A stretch of 35,958 nt of DNA. It comes from a virus. The stretch's first letter is position 1. Each line of letters starts with the position of its first letter. Position numbers and translations under genes: made by a program. The notes under the pieces are model-generated. The model did not search any database, had not been told where the DNA came from, and saw only the letters and a list, made by a program, of their open reading frames with translations. The DNA is taken from the IMG/VR virus record IMGVR_UViG_3300046170_000379, positions 1 to 35,958 of that record; one strand, written 5' to 3'. This document shows positions 1 through 7,134 of the stretch, in pieces.

Positions 1-2
1 AG

Positions 3-233
3 GAAGTACAAATTGAGATATCTGAAGGCCAAAGGCATTTGATTGCTATTGATTATATTTCAGAGGTTTTCGGTTGGGATTCTGATTACTTTATTGAAGA
101 TGGTTGGGTTATTAAGCGCGAGATCGCTCATACTTCACATTCATTTGAAATGAAGAATAAAGTGAGAAAAGCTGACAAGCAGGATCAATACCTGTATGAC
201 ATCTTTAAAACCTTGAAGAGGCGGGTTGTTTAA
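3..233 (+). CDS. Hypothetical protein, 5' end cut by window edge
   Basis: The reading frame is open from the first base of the window and stops at 233, so only the C-terminal 76 codons are present. A TTG at 39 could be read as a start, but the frame stays open upstream of it with sensible residues, so the gene almost certainly begins outside the window. The product is acidic and aromatic-rich, then ends in a basic tail. I recognise no domain. It converges with the reverse-strand gene ending at 230 and overlaps it by 4 nt. Confidence 0.6.
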   Translation, partial: EVQIEISEGQRHLIAIDYISEVFGWDSDYFIEDGWVIKREIAHTSHSFEMKNKVRKADKQDQYLYDIFKTLKRRVV

Positions 234-472
234 CCGTTAAAGACCGAACCGTCTCCAGTATAACGTAACCCAGCATCAAAAGGAGAAATATACAGAGAGG
301 CGTCCTGACCCAAATCTCTGATTTTTTTATTGAATTCTCTACTGATGTGGTCATTCAACTCACTATCAGGATAATCGTTATAAAAACCAGTGACTTCCGC
401 TCTATATCCAGTCCAAGTTCCTGATGCTGCAGAAAAGTCCGAGTGTATTTTTGATTGAGTTAATCGTGGCAT
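230..472 (-). CDS. Hypothetical protein, 80 aa
   Basis: An 80-residue soluble protein with no recognised domain and no membrane segment. It begins 3 nt after the stop of the 476-991 gene on the same strand, so the two probably share a transcript. The predicted protein is rich in Ser, Asp, Gly and aromatic residues, a composition common in small phage structural or accessory proteins, but nothing in it fixes a function. Confidence 0.6.
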   Translation of the reverse strand: MPRLTQSKIHSDFSAASGTWTGYRAEVTGFYNDYPDSELNDHISREFNKKIRDLGQDASLYISPFDAGLRYTGDGSVFNG

Positions 473-475
473 ATC

Positions 476-991
476 TTATTTTCCTTTAGCTTTTTTTATT
501 TGATCAGATGTCGGCGCTCCTTTGTCACCTTTTTTTCTCATCTTTTCTCCAGAGCCTCTTTTAATTCTTTCTTTTTTCTTTCTAATATTCTCCCAAAGGC
601 TACTGTCAGACTTCTCTTTTTCTTTTAAGATCTCATCGTGGCGCTTCATGAAAGTTTTGTGATCTGGCCCAGCCATATATAAAGTTTTACCATCCTTTGT
701 TTTGTGTGGGTGGATTCCTTCAAGGCCCATTTTCTTAGCGTCTTTTAGTGCTTCTTCTTTTGTCTCAAAGTAGTGCTGCATTACACTGGGCGCTGCGCTA
801 GAAAAGAACAAAATCTTATCTTCTTCTCCAACAACTGCAGAAGCTTTACTCTCAGCATCTTCAAACTGAGAGGAGCAGACGGCAGCTCTCTGTTTAACGT
901 CTTTAAACTCATCTTTTGCAGTCAGATTAACCATGCAACGGCTCATGAATTTAGATCTTTTTTCTCCGTTTTTAGGTGTCGGTAAAGGCAT
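476..991 (-). CDS. Conserved phage protein with Cys-containing N-terminal motif and basic tail
   Basis: 171 aa. The N-terminus (MPLPTPKNGE, then SRCM at about residues 17-20 and AAVCSSQF at about 36-43) follows a pattern I associate with small modules near phage portal and head genes, where KxRxAVCYxQW-like motifs recur. That link is from memory and is not proven here. The middle (residues 65-120) looks globular. The last 50 residues are very Lys/Arg-rich and probably bind nucleic acid. It lies upstream of the 230-472 gene in a two-gene reverse unit. Confidence 0.65.
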   Translation of the reverse strand: MPLPTPKNGEKRSKFMSRCMVNLTAKDEFKDVKQRAAVCSSQFEDAESKASAVVGEEDKILFFSSAAPSVMQHYFETKEEALKDAKKMGLEGIHPHKTKDGKTLYMAGPDHKTFMKRHDEILKEKEKSDSSLWENIRKKKERIKRGSGEKMRKKGDKGAPTSDQIKKAKGK

Positions 992-1023
992 ACTATTGAT
1001 TACACCTAAAATGATTTATTTTT

Positions 1024-1314
1024 TCACTTTTTTAAGTGTTGATGGTCTAAAACCCAAGGGATAACTAGGTTTTCCACGCACCTGACATAAGCTTCCTCAT
1101 CATTTTCTGCCATAAAAGCTATCCCTGAGAGTTCAAATATCATGTGTGTGACCTCATGAACTAATGTCCACCAGTGTTGTTCTGGGTCTTTGAGGCATTT
1201 TTTATTTAATTTAATAATTTTATTATCCATAAGGCATTCGCCCCAATCCTCCATGTCTTCGTAAACAATTTTTATTTTTTTATTCAAAACATTCACGAAA
1301 GACAGCTTCTTCAC
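1024..1314 (-). CDS. HEXXH zinc metallopeptidase-like protein
   Basis: From the GTG at 1314 the product is 96 aa. It has a clear zinc-peptidase signature, HEVTH at residues 53-57, with acidic residues at 70-74 (ENDEE) that could supply the third metal ligand. This layout resembles small gluzincin or SprT/ImmA-like phage proteins; the substrate is unknown. The frame continues upstream to an ATG at 1419. I prefer the GTG because a GTGTAAT motif sits exactly 14 nt before it, the same spacing seen before four other genes here, and because the longer N-terminus would overlap the divergent promoter of the 1375 gene. Confidence 0.65.
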   Translation of the reverse strand: MKKLSFVNVLNKKIKIVYEDMEDWGECLMDNKIIKLNKKCLKDPEQHWWTLVHEVTHMIFELSGIAFMAENDEEAYVRCVENLVIPWVLDHQHLKK

Positions 1315-1328
1315 ACTATTAATTACAC
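1315..1328 (-). promoter_or_regulatory. GTGTAAT-type promoter motif, reverse strand
   Basis: On the reverse strand, GTGTAATTAATAGT is followed at once by the GTG start at 1314. The distance from the first G to the start codon is 14 nt, as at 18618, 30815, 31206 and 34758. If TGTAAT acts as the -10 box, transcription would begin at or next to the start codon. This is inferred from the recurrence of the motif. Confidence 0.5.
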
Positions 1329-1335
1329 TTTTCAG

Positions 1336-1364
1336 TTGATTTTTTGGTTGATATTTCGTATATT
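1336..1364 (+). promoter_or_regulatory. Sigma70-type promoter for the 1375 gene
   Basis: TTGATT at 1336-1341, a 17-nt spacer and TATATT at 1359-1364 form a good sigma70-type promoter. Only 10 nt separate the -10 box from the ATG at 1375, leaving a leader of a few bases at most. Confidence 0.55.
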
Positions 1365-1374
1365 CTTGCGAGTT

Positions 1375-1599
1375 ATGACTGTAAAAGAGGAGATCGAGCT
1401 GATTAAAGAGGCTCAACAAGCTTTAGCTGGGTTAGATTTAGAGAAAAAAAGGATTTACGATGAGTTAGTGGAAAAGATCCAACCCAAACCTAGATTAGAG
1501 AGTTCGATGTGGGATTATATTTATAATGGCGTAAAATGTTATATCTACGATATTGAAAATTTGCTTAAAAATAGGAGAAAATCGCTTGACGAGGAGTAA
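1375..1599 (+). CDS. Hypothetical protein, 74 aa, helical
   Basis: The start is set at the ATG at 1375 (MTVKEEIELIKEAQ) because a promoter ends 10 nt before it. An upstream ATG at 1336 lies inside that promoter. The protein is charged and probably mostly helical, with a coiled-coil-like first half and an aromatic segment (MWDYIYNGVKCYIYDIENLL) before a charged tail. I recognise no family. It heads the forward block that continues with the 1623 gene. Confidence 0.65.
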   Translation: MTVKEEIELIKEAQQALAGLDLEKKRIYDELVEKIQPKPRLESSMWDYIYNGVKCYIYDIENLLKNRRKSLDEE

Positions 1600-1622
1600 C
1601 TGGTAGATACTATTAAGGGGTC

Positions 1623-2120
1623 ATGAATATATTTTGCCTTGATCAAGACCCTGAGATTGCAGCTAGACAGCATTGTGATAAGCATTGCGTTAAGATGATT
1701 CTTGAATGCAACCAACTTCTTTGCACCACATTTTGGATGCAGGATCTTGAAGCTCCATACAAAAAAACTCATTACAATCACCCATCTGCGATATGGACTA
1801 GAGAGTCTCGCGGGAATTTTGAATGGCTTGTCCAACATACTGCGGCGCTTCTGAATGAGTATACCAGTCGATACGGGAAGCGCCACAAAAGTACAGAAAC
1901 TTTTATTTGGATTTTAGAAAACAAACATCGCTTACATTTCAAAAAGCAGGAACAGACAGAATTCGCTGTCGCTATCGCTCAAGATCAAAAGTGTAGGTTG
2001 GTTAAAGGTTTTAGTGATATGTCAGTGGTAGATAAATACAGGCAATATTACAATCACGACAAATCTTATATGGCTAAGTGGCAATACAGCAAAACGCCAG
2101 ATTGGTATGAGCCAGCATAA
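1623..2120 (+). CDS. Conserved phage/large-virus protein with HCDKH motif
   Basis: 165 aa. The N-terminal stretch NIFCLDQDP, then HCDKHCVKMILE (residues 18-29), KKTHYNHPSAIWTRES and YGKRHKS match a conserved protein I recall from many large DNA phages and some giant viruses, with no function I can state safely. The conserved His, Cys, Asp and Glu residues suggest a metal-binding or catalytic site. The last 14 nt overlap the start of the glycosyltransferase gene, so the two are probably translated together. Confidence 0.7.
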   Translation: MNIFCLDQDPEIAARQHCDKHCVKMILECNQLLCTTFWMQDLEAPYKKTHYNHPSAIWTRESRGNFEWLVQHTAALLNEYTSRYGKRHKSTETFIWILENKHRLHFKKQEQTEFAVAIAQDQKCRLVKGFSDMSVVDKYRQYYNHDKSYMAKWQYSKTPDWYEPA

Positions 2121-2868
2121 AGTAGCTTTTTTGAATCTTAGTTTAGACTCCTTTAATCGAGAGGATGTCTGGAGGCAGTTCTTTAATGGTGGAGACAAAG
2201 AATTATTTAATCTTTATATCCATTCTAAAAATAAAAAATGCCCCGTATTCAAAGATTATTTTATTGAGAATACCGTACCTACAAAGTGGGGACATTTCTC
2301 TTTAATTGAGGCTACAATAGAGCTAATTAAAGCTGCGTTAGAAGACAAACAGAATGAATATTTTACGTTGATTAGTGACTCTCACTTGCCTCTCTATAGC
2401 TTAAATGAAACTGTAGAATTAATAAAGCGGAGGTATAGCGTTTTAACATTTGCAAAACATTTTAGTTTTCATACGAAAGTCAAGAGTCAGAGAATATTGA
2501 AGGAGGGTGTTCGGGGTTATAACTTTGATAAGTATAATGCTGTTTGTCAGTTTTTTACATTTAGGAGGAGTGACGCTGAGATATTCGTAAATACAATAGA
2601 TCAATTCTCAAAATATTTCGTGAAGGATAAGGTTATCTTTGCTGATGAGTTTTATTTTTGGGCTATTGCTAGAGAATTAAATATTGATTTTAAAATGGGT
2701 CAGGCAACAACATATTCTGATTGGAGTTTTAGAGAGTTGCCTAATGGCCGTCTCGAAAGAAACCCAAGAACTTTTAGCTCGTTTACTAGGCCAATGCTTT
2801 ACATCTACAGGAAGGAAGGATTCCTATATGCTAGGAAAGCTACGTCAGACACGATAATAACATTTTAG
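2107..2868 (+). CDS. Core-2/I-branching (GT14-like) glycosyltransferase
   Basis: 253 aa. The segment VPTKWGHFSLIEATIEL (about residues 57-73), then ALEDKQNEYFTLISDSHLPL and ADEFYFWAIA, follow the pattern of core-2/I-branching beta-1,6-GlcNAc transferases and the plant DUF266 family (WG..S.I.A, F.LLS.S..PLY). Such enzymes move a sugar from a nucleotide sugar to a glycan. In a phage the target could be host surface glycan, virion protein or modified DNA; nothing here decides which. There is no signal peptide or membrane segment, so it is probably cytoplasmic. The start overlaps the upstream gene. Confidence 0.7.
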   Translation: MSQHKVAFLNLSLDSFNREDVWRQFFNGGDKELFNLYIHSKNKKCPVFKDYFIENTVPTKWGHFSLIEATIELIKAALEDKQNEYFTLISDSHLPLYSLNETVELIKRRYSVLTFAKHFSFHTKVKSQRILKEGVRGYNFDKYNAVCQFFTFRRSDAEIFVNTIDQFSKYFVKDKVIFADEFYFWAIARELNIDFKMGQATTYSDWSFRELPNGRLERNPRTFSSFTRPMLYIYRKEGFLYARKATSDTIITF

Positions 2869-2877
2869 TTTAAAAAC

Positions 2878-3495
2878 ATGACAAATACAGTAGAATTATT
2901 AGGACACTATGGTAGTGATGAAGTTATTGCTTGTAGTGCTTGGACATCAACTTCAAGAGAACTAGATGAAAAGAAGAGACAGAGAATTCCGAAGCTCATC
3001 GACATGCTTTGGAGCCACGGACATGAAACACCCTTTGAAAAAGGTAGCGTTCATTTCCTTGTTGATTGTGATATCGCCTCTCATATTCACCTACTTAAGC
3101 ATCGAATATCTTCGCTTAATGCTGAGTCGGCGCGATACAAAGAACTGAAGGAAGATAAAACATTTATACCTGATGATTGGCCAGAGTTTTGGCAACAAAA
3201 ATTAAAGCAATACACTGAAGATGGTAATAGACTTTACCATAAATGTCTTGCTGATCTTGAACCAGAGTTAGGGCGTAAACGAGCAAAAGAATCCGCTCGT
3301 TTCTTTAAGACTTACAATAGCCGCATACAAGCTGATATCCAGTTCAACATGAGGAGTTTTGCAAACTTTATTAAACTTCGTAAGAGCGAACATGCTCAAA
3401 AAGAAATCAGAGAAATAGCAGAAAAGATGCTTGACTTGGTCAGAGATATAAAAGATAATCCGTTTCAACATACCTTAAATAGCTGGGGTTATTAA
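2878..3495 (+). CDS. thyX: FAD-dependent thymidylate synthase ThyX
   Basis: 205 aa. ThyX makes dTMP from dUMP using methylene-tetrahydrofolate, FAD and NADPH. The family motif RHRxxSxNxxSxRY appears at residues 74-87 as KHRISSLNAESARY, with Lys in place of the first Arg. His47, Glu50 and the downstream SARFFKTYNSRIQADIQFN helix also fit the fold. The length is slightly short for the family (about 220-250 aa). It supplies thymidylate for phage DNA synthesis. It is separated by 9 nt from the glycosyltransferase and 3 nt from the next gene, so it is part of an operon. Confidence 0.9.
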   Translation: MTNTVELLGHYGSDEVIACSAWTSTSRELDEKKRQRIPKLIDMLWSHGHETPFEKGSVHFLVDCDIASHIHLLKHRISSLNAESARYKELKEDKTFIPDDWPEFWQQKLKQYTEDGNRLYHKCLADLEPELGRKRAKESARFFKTYNSRIQADIQFNMRSFANFIKLRKSEHAQKEIREIAEKMLDLVRDIKDNPFQHTLNSWGY

Positions 3496-3498
3496 ATT

Positions 3499-3744
3499 AT
3501 GAAAATTAAAAAAACTGAAGTTCGCCCTCTGCAGCAGGTCCGAACTTACGAATTAGAGGACGAGGATATTATTGATATCTTTGGTTCGATAAAGAGATTT
3601 AAACAGGTTATCGGAATAGATACTTCTGGAGAAGAGCCTACAGAAGAGGAGGGCGAAATGGCGTCTGACCTTCTTGGTAATTGTCCAGTAGACGAAGATA
3701 ATATTATGGGAGGGATTGAAGAATCATTTTTTGAACATGAATAA
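3499..3744 (+). CDS. Hypothetical acidic protein, 81 aa
   Basis: A basic N-terminus (MKIKKTEVR) is followed by a strongly acidic body with many Asp/Glu residues. No domain is recognised. It starts 3 nt after the thyX stop and overlaps the next gene by 8 nt, so it is translated within the same operon. Confidence 0.6.
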   Translation: MKIKKTEVRPLQQVRTYELEDEDIIDIFGSIKRFKQVIGIDTSGEEPTEEEGEMASDLLGNCPVDEDNIMGGIEESFFEHE

Positions 3745-4174
3745 ATTATTTAAAATATCATTAGTTTTTGCTGTATTATCCTTAATCTTTAAATTTGGGG
3801 TGGACGCTTATATTAATAGGGGCGCAGATTATCCAGAAGGACCGACGATAAACGGGGAAGAGTTGTTTGTTGATATGAGTTCAAACACATTTTATACTTC
3901 ACCAAATATGAGTGACAATGATCTATTCACAGGCACTTCTATTCGTTATCATATCAATGGAGAGATGCTCGCTAAAGCTGGGGTTTCTAAAGGTAAGCTT
4001 CATGGTCCTTTCGATAGCTGGTATGAGAATGGGCAAAAGCAAATGTCTTTAATATGGAACGAAGGAGATAAATTTCGGAATTTCAAAGCTTACCGTTCAA
4101 ATGGGGAAAGAATTGAGGGTGACGGCAATGAAATAGCGAAGAAGGTATTCTCTGGTGAAATGATACTAGAATGA
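3737..4174 (+). CDS. Membrane-anchored MORN-like repeat protein
   Basis: From the ATG at 3737 the product is 145 aa; a TTG at 3716 in the same frame is less likely, since the ATG overlaps the upstream stop as elsewhere in this block. Residues 5-24 form one hydrophobic segment, so the protein is probably anchored in or secreted across the inner membrane. The C-terminal half has MORN_2-type elements (KLHGPFDSWYENGQ, then a second YRSNGE unit), which in other proteins mediate membrane or protein contacts. The role is unknown. Confidence 0.6.
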   Translation: MNKLFKISLVFAVLSLIFKFGVDAYINRGADYPEGPTINGEELFVDMSSNTFYTSPNMSDNDLFTGTSIRYHINGEMLAKAGVSKGKLHGPFDSWYENGQKQMSLIWNEGDKFRNFKAYRSNGERIEGDGNEIAKKVFSGEMILE

Positions 4175-4419
4175 TAGAAGAATCAGAAATGTTGGTTATG
4201 GTCGGCTACGACGATTGTATCGTTGGGACTGTCGAGAGGTTTGGCCAGCCTACTATTTATTGCTATGACAAACAAAAAGTAATTAATCGTTTGCAGTCTG
4301 ATGGTATGACTGAAGATGAAGCTTTTGAATTCTTTTACTTTAATCAAATCGGAGCGTATATGGGTGATACAACCCCATGTTTCCTTTCTAAAACTGAGCT
4401 AGATGAAGAACCTAATTAA
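4171..4419 (+). CDS. Conserved hypothetical phage protein, 82 aa
   Basis: It starts in an ATGA overlap with the upstream gene. The sequence MVGYDDCIVGTVERFG...IYCYDKQKVI and DGMTEDEAFEFFYFNQIG resembles small proteins I recall from many phages of aquatic bacteria, with no known function. It is compact, acidic and soluble. Confidence 0.65.
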   Translation: MIEESEMLVMVGYDDCIVGTVERFGQPTIYCYDKQKVINRLQSDGMTEDEAFEFFYFNQIGAYMGDTTPCFLSKTELDEEPN

Positions 4420-4630
4420 AAAAATATTACAATTTAGAATGTTCCACCCCGCTGAGTGGTTCATGAAAAGAGAGCCTAAGTTCGGGTATGAAGTCCTTAA
4501 TCCTCCTTCTTGGAGGGAGAGAAAAATACAGAACGAAATGATAGACAGGCTATACGAAGAGTCTGTAAGAGCTAAGGCTGATCAAAAACAACCTCATTGG
4601 TCAGATAAATACGAGAAACATTTTATATAA
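4403..4630 (+). CDS. Hypothetical protein, 75 aa
   Basis: It overlaps the upstream gene by 17 nt and the next small gene by one base (TAATG), so it is embedded in the operon. The protein is basic and aromatic with an amphipathic N-terminus. No domain is recognised. Confidence 0.55.
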   Translation: MKNLIKKILQFRMFHPAEWFMKREPKFGYEVLNPPSWRERKIQNEMIDRLYEESVRAKADQKQPHWSDKYEKHFI

Positions 4631-4725
4631 TGAAGAAAGTTCTTTATATTATATCGGCGGCTTTATTATTAATCTTGATTAAAGCTTCAGGTATAATTAA
4701 TTTTCTTTTCCCAGATATATTTTAA
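4630..4725 (+). CDS. Small membrane protein, 31 aa
   Basis: This short ORF shares the A of the upstream TAA stop (TAATG), a strong sign of coupled translation. The product starts MKKVLYIISAALLLILIK and is essentially one hydrophobic helix with a Lys-rich start, as in small phage membrane proteins. The stop is 2 nt before the tRNA gene. Confidence 0.55.
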   Translation: MKKVLYIISAALLLILIKASGIINFLFPDIF

Positions 4726-4727
4726 AT

Positions 4728-4801
4728 GCGCTTGTAGCTCAGTTGGTTAGAGCAGGGGTCTCATAAACCCTTTGTCACTGGTTCGAGTCCAGTCGGGCGC
4801 A
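4728..4801 (+). tRNA. tRNA with anticodon CAU (Met, or Ile if lysidine-modified)
   Basis: The sequence folds as a full cloverleaf: acceptor GCGCTTG pairs with CGGGCGC (two G-U pairs), D stem GCTC/GAGC, anticodon stem GGGGT/ACCCT with loop CTCATAA, and T stem ACTGG/CCAGT with loop TTCGAGT. The discriminator base is A and CCA is not encoded. It is not an initiator: position 1-72 is a normal G-C pair and the anticodon stem lacks three G-C pairs next to the loop. The T arm and variable loop resemble Ile2-type tRNAs as much as elongator Met, so the amino acid is left open. Confidence 0.92.
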
Positions 4802-4813
4802 CTAATAATTAAA

Positions 4814-4842
4814 TTGAGAATACTAGACTTTCAAACTATAAT
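4814..4842 (+). promoter_or_regulatory. Sigma70-type promoter for the beta-propeller gene
   Basis: TTGAGA at 4814-4819, a 17-nt spacer and a perfect TATAAT at 4837-4842 lie 8 nt before the ATG at 4851. A second TATAAT overlaps at 4842-4847. Transcription would start about at the start codon. The gene is therefore expressed separately from the operon and tRNA upstream. Confidence 0.6.
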
Positions 4843-4850
4843 ATAATAGC

Positions 4851-6119
4851 ATGATACATAGCATAATTAGCAAACTGATAAAGGATCTAACAAAGTCATT
4901 AAAGGATCTGGAAGACTTGAAACAAGAAGCTTCCAGCGCCGAAACCTCTGCCGAATATACGAGTGCCGAAACCTCTGCCGAATACACGAGCGCGGAGACT
5001 ACTAGTGCCGAATATACGAGCGCCGAAACCTCTGCCGAATACACCAGTGCAGAAACGAGTGCAGAATACACTAGCGCGGAGACTAGTGCTGAGACTAGCG
5101 GTCAGGTTTTCTGGCCTATGTTTAAGTATCTGTCTGGCGAGATCAAGGGTAACCTTACCAAGACACGGACTATGGCTATTGATAACAAAGGCGTGATTCA
5201 TTCATTGGGTTACAAGTCTGATATGCATATAGAAACATACACTTCTAATGATTCTATTAGCAGAAACGTCACGGGTCATAAGGGCTTTATAGGAAATGTG
5301 GAGTCTTCGAACGGTTTTACTTACTTCTTGCCAGCTTATTCAACATCTATAGGGCGTTTAAATAGGGATACAGGAGCTATAACACTCGAAAATAAATTCC
5401 AAAGTTGCCCACAGGTTAGATCTGGAGTAGAGGGTGCGAATGGTATCATTTATATGCCTTCTTATACTAAAACTCTAAAAATATACACTTTAGATACTAA
5501 AACTGGAGAAACTGGCTGCTTTACTCCTCCACAACCGGGGTTTTTCGGTCATGTATGGGGCGCAGCAGCAGATCCAGAGGGGAATGTTTATATGCCGCCA
5601 GCTTTAGGCAATAAGGTTCTCAAGATAGATAAAGATGGCAATAGCTCATTACTAAAGGGTAAACCTGTTACATCGGGGGTATCAGGGTTTAGTGTAAAGT
5701 ATGTTGGGGCAACATATGTAAAGAGTGTGAACAAAGTTTTCTGTCTCCCTAGAGTAGGCAAGAAGATTCTCATTATTGATTGTTCTGATGATAGCTACGA
5801 AGAGATTGATCTACCATCTGATTATCTAAAGGTGGCTAATAAAAACAAAAACTTTCATGGGTTCTTGGCTCCTGATGGTTGGCTTTACAGCGCATTCTGG
5901 GCTGACACAAAGTGTTTCCGTATTAATCCTCACACTAATGAGATTCAATGGAAAGATTATGAACATGAATTCAGTGATGGTTATTTGACAGCTAAAATGG
6001 GTTCTGGTATCATGAGTTTAGGAACTGGTTACTCCACCTGTGCATTGACAAAAGGGAATGACGTTTACCTTGGACTAGCAGGGACTTCTAGAGCTATCAA
6101 GCTTGAGTTTAAAAAATGA
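4851..6119 (+). CDS. Repeat-stalked beta-propeller protein
   Basis: 422 aa in three parts. Residues 1-27 are a charged helix with coiled-coil character. Residues 29-83 are 12 SAE units in SAET and SAEYT forms, a low-complexity stalk. The rest has about seven blade-like repeats of roughly 42 residues, each with a pattern such as GNVYMPP...NKVLKIDKDG, typical of NHL/SMP-30-like beta-propellers. The shape suggests a binding head on a flexible stalk, perhaps an adhesin or carbohydrate-binding protein, but it lies far from the structural genes and has its own promoter. No signal peptide is evident. Function is inferred from architecture only. Confidence 0.65.
   Translation: MIHSIISKLIKDLTKSLKDLEDLKQEASSAETSAEYTSAETSAEYTSAETTSAEYTSAETSAEYTSAETSAEYTSAETSAETSGQVFWPMFKYLSGEIKGNLTKTRTMAIDNKGVIHSLGYKSDMHIETYTSNDSISRNVTGHKGFIGNVESSNGFTYFLPAYSTSIGRLNRDTGAITLENKFQSCPQVRSGVEGANGIIYMPSYTKTLKIYTLDTKTGETGCFTPPQPGFFGHVWGAAADPEGNVYMPPALGNKVLKIDKDGNSSLLKGKPVTSGVSGFSVKYVGATYVKSVNKVFCLPRVGKKILIIDCSDDSYEEIDLPSDYLKVANKNKNFHGFLAPDGWLYSAFWADTKCFRINPHTNEIQWKDYEHEFSDGYLTAKMGSGIMSLGTGYSTCALTKGNDVYLGLAGTSRAIKLEFKK
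4935..5099 (+). repeat. In-frame tandem repeat encoding SAET/SAEYT units
   Basis: Degenerate 12- and 15-bp units alternate to give an approximate 27-bp period (9 residues, SAETSAEYT). Twelve SAE units are present, with one SAETT variant. Synonymous changes between units (GCC/GCG/GCA, GAA/GAG, ACG/ACC/ACT) show that the array is not freshly duplicated, although a few neighbouring units are nearly identical. Confidence 0.85.
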
Positions 6120-6331
6120 AAGGTTACAGGCAAGTATATTTGATTGTAAAAGATAGGGGTTTTGTTTATCAACCAGTTGCAGATATACCAGAGTTTCACA
6201 AAGAAAGTGACGCTTTGAGGCATTGGGAGTATAATAAAGAGAGTATCTTGGATGCTAATTTCTACAATGATCCTATTGTTATCATAAGAAAAGAAGTTAA
6301 CAATGTAAAAACAAAAGATTTGTATGTTTGA
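6116..6331 (+). CDS. Hypothetical protein, 71 aa
   Basis: It starts in an ATGA overlap with the stop of the beta-propeller gene. A small mixed-charge protein (MKGYRQVYLIVKDRGFVYQP...) with a probable alpha/beta fold and no recognised family. It overlaps the next short gene by 8 nt. Confidence 0.6.
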   Translation: MKGYRQVYLIVKDRGFVYQPVADIPEFHKESDALRHWEYNKESILDANFYNDPIVIIRKEVNNVKTKDLYV

Positions 6332-6482
6332 GAATTTTGAGTTAGACGATTTAGGCCGCATCATATATAGAATCACCAGAGAAGGTGGCTACACTGAAGA
6401 GTGGTGGTTTGAATATGATAAACGGGGTGAGAAGATATTAGTTAAGTACATTAAAGAAAGAAAACCATTTTTAAAATTATGA
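6324..6482 (+). CDS. Small hypothetical protein, 52 aa
   Basis: ATG at 6324 overlaps the upstream stop, and the TGA at 6480-6482 overlaps the next ATG (ATGA). The product begins MFENFELDDLGRIIYRITRE and contains a YTEEWWFEYDKRGEK segment, which looks like a short beta-rich fold. The double overlap makes a real gene likely. Confidence 0.6.
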   Translation: MFENFELDDLGRIIYRITREGGYTEEWWFEYDKRGEKILVKYIKERKPFLKL

Positions 6483-6904
6483 AAAAAACATTATTATTCG
6501 CGTCTGTTTGTCTCCCCTTGTGGGGAGTAGCAGCTTGGCATGGTTATAAAGAGCCTAAAATACAGGTCAGAGAGACTGTTAAAGTAGTCTCTCCAGAGAA
6601 TGTAGAAGCTCATGTAATGCTCACTAAGTGGCAACTGGATAAAATGCTCAGTTGGTATGGGGAAGACGCTCATCCTGCTGATACAGTAAGATTTAAAACC
6701 GTTGTTAAGAACGATGGTGGCGATGGTTGGAGGATATCCTCAACTCATTTAGCCAAAAGTGCTGAACCAGCTATAATCCCAGAGGGTAAGTATTTTGTTA
6801 TTGATTCTTCTTATGTGGACCATGCAGGAGATTTCAAGTCTTGTGTCGAATATGCTGAGAGTTACAAAAACTTTCATGATTATATCGTGATTAGCGCTGA
6901 ATGA
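6479..6904 (+). CDS. Secreted or membrane-anchored protein, 141 aa
   Basis: The N-terminus MKKTLLFASVCLPLWGVAAW is a signal peptide or signal anchor. The remainder is soluble, with a KVVSPENVEAHVML segment, a central WQLDKMLSWYG helix and a conserved-looking GKYFVIDSSYVDHAGDF section. No domain is recognised. It is probably exported to the periplasm, by inference from the leader. It is in the operon with the genes before and after it. Confidence 0.6.
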   Translation: MKKTLLFASVCLPLWGVAAWHGYKEPKIQVRETVKVVSPENVEAHVMLTKWQLDKMLSWYGEDAHPADTVRFKTVVKNDGGDGWRISSTHLAKSAEPAIIPEGKYFVIDSSYVDHAGDFKSCVEYAESYKNFHDYIVISAE

Positions 6905-6905
6905 T

Positions 6906-7073
6906 TTGAAATCTAAATTATGGAGAATATGGTGTAGGACGATGGGTGAGAGGGTGTCAGACAACCCACGGGAAGCTGACCTTGCCGCCCTCATCCGAAC
7001 GTTCTGGTGGTTTGTCCACATAACAACGTGTGGATTCATCATCGCGAATACAATCAGGCACTGGAACGATTAA
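6906..7073 (+). CDS. Small conserved phage protein, 55 aa (TTG start)
   Basis: Read from a TTG, the product is MKSKLWRIWCRTMGERVSDN, then PREADLAALIRTFWWF and a C-terminal hydrophobic helix ending NTIRHWND. This matches a short protein I recall from T4-like marine phages (LWRxWxKxxGE, then EAD, IRT and NxIRxWN). The function is unknown; one membrane helix is likely. It starts 1 nt after the upstream stop. An internal ATG at 6942 would drop the conserved LWRxW motif. The gene is GC-richer than its neighbours. Confidence 0.65.
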   Translation: MKSKLWRIWCRTMGERVSDNPREADLAALIRTFWWFVHITTCGFIIANTIRHWND

Positions 7074-7134
7074 AAAAACTTAAAAAATATCTATATAATA
7101 TATAAATTACTTCATTTCTGTTTATCATACATAA

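Noticed and set aside
3716-3736. TTG start for the MORN-like protein
   Set aside because: The ATG at 3737 overlaps the upstream stop like other genes here and starts with a better signal anchor.
4823-5201. Overlapping ORFs on both strands of the SAET repeat
   Set aside because: They are shadow frames of a tandem repeat; the 422-aa frame continues into a sensible domain.
4851-6119. Diversity-generating retroelement target in the beta-propeller gene
   Set aside because: No reverse transcriptase or template repeat was seen and the C-terminus lacks an obvious variable region.
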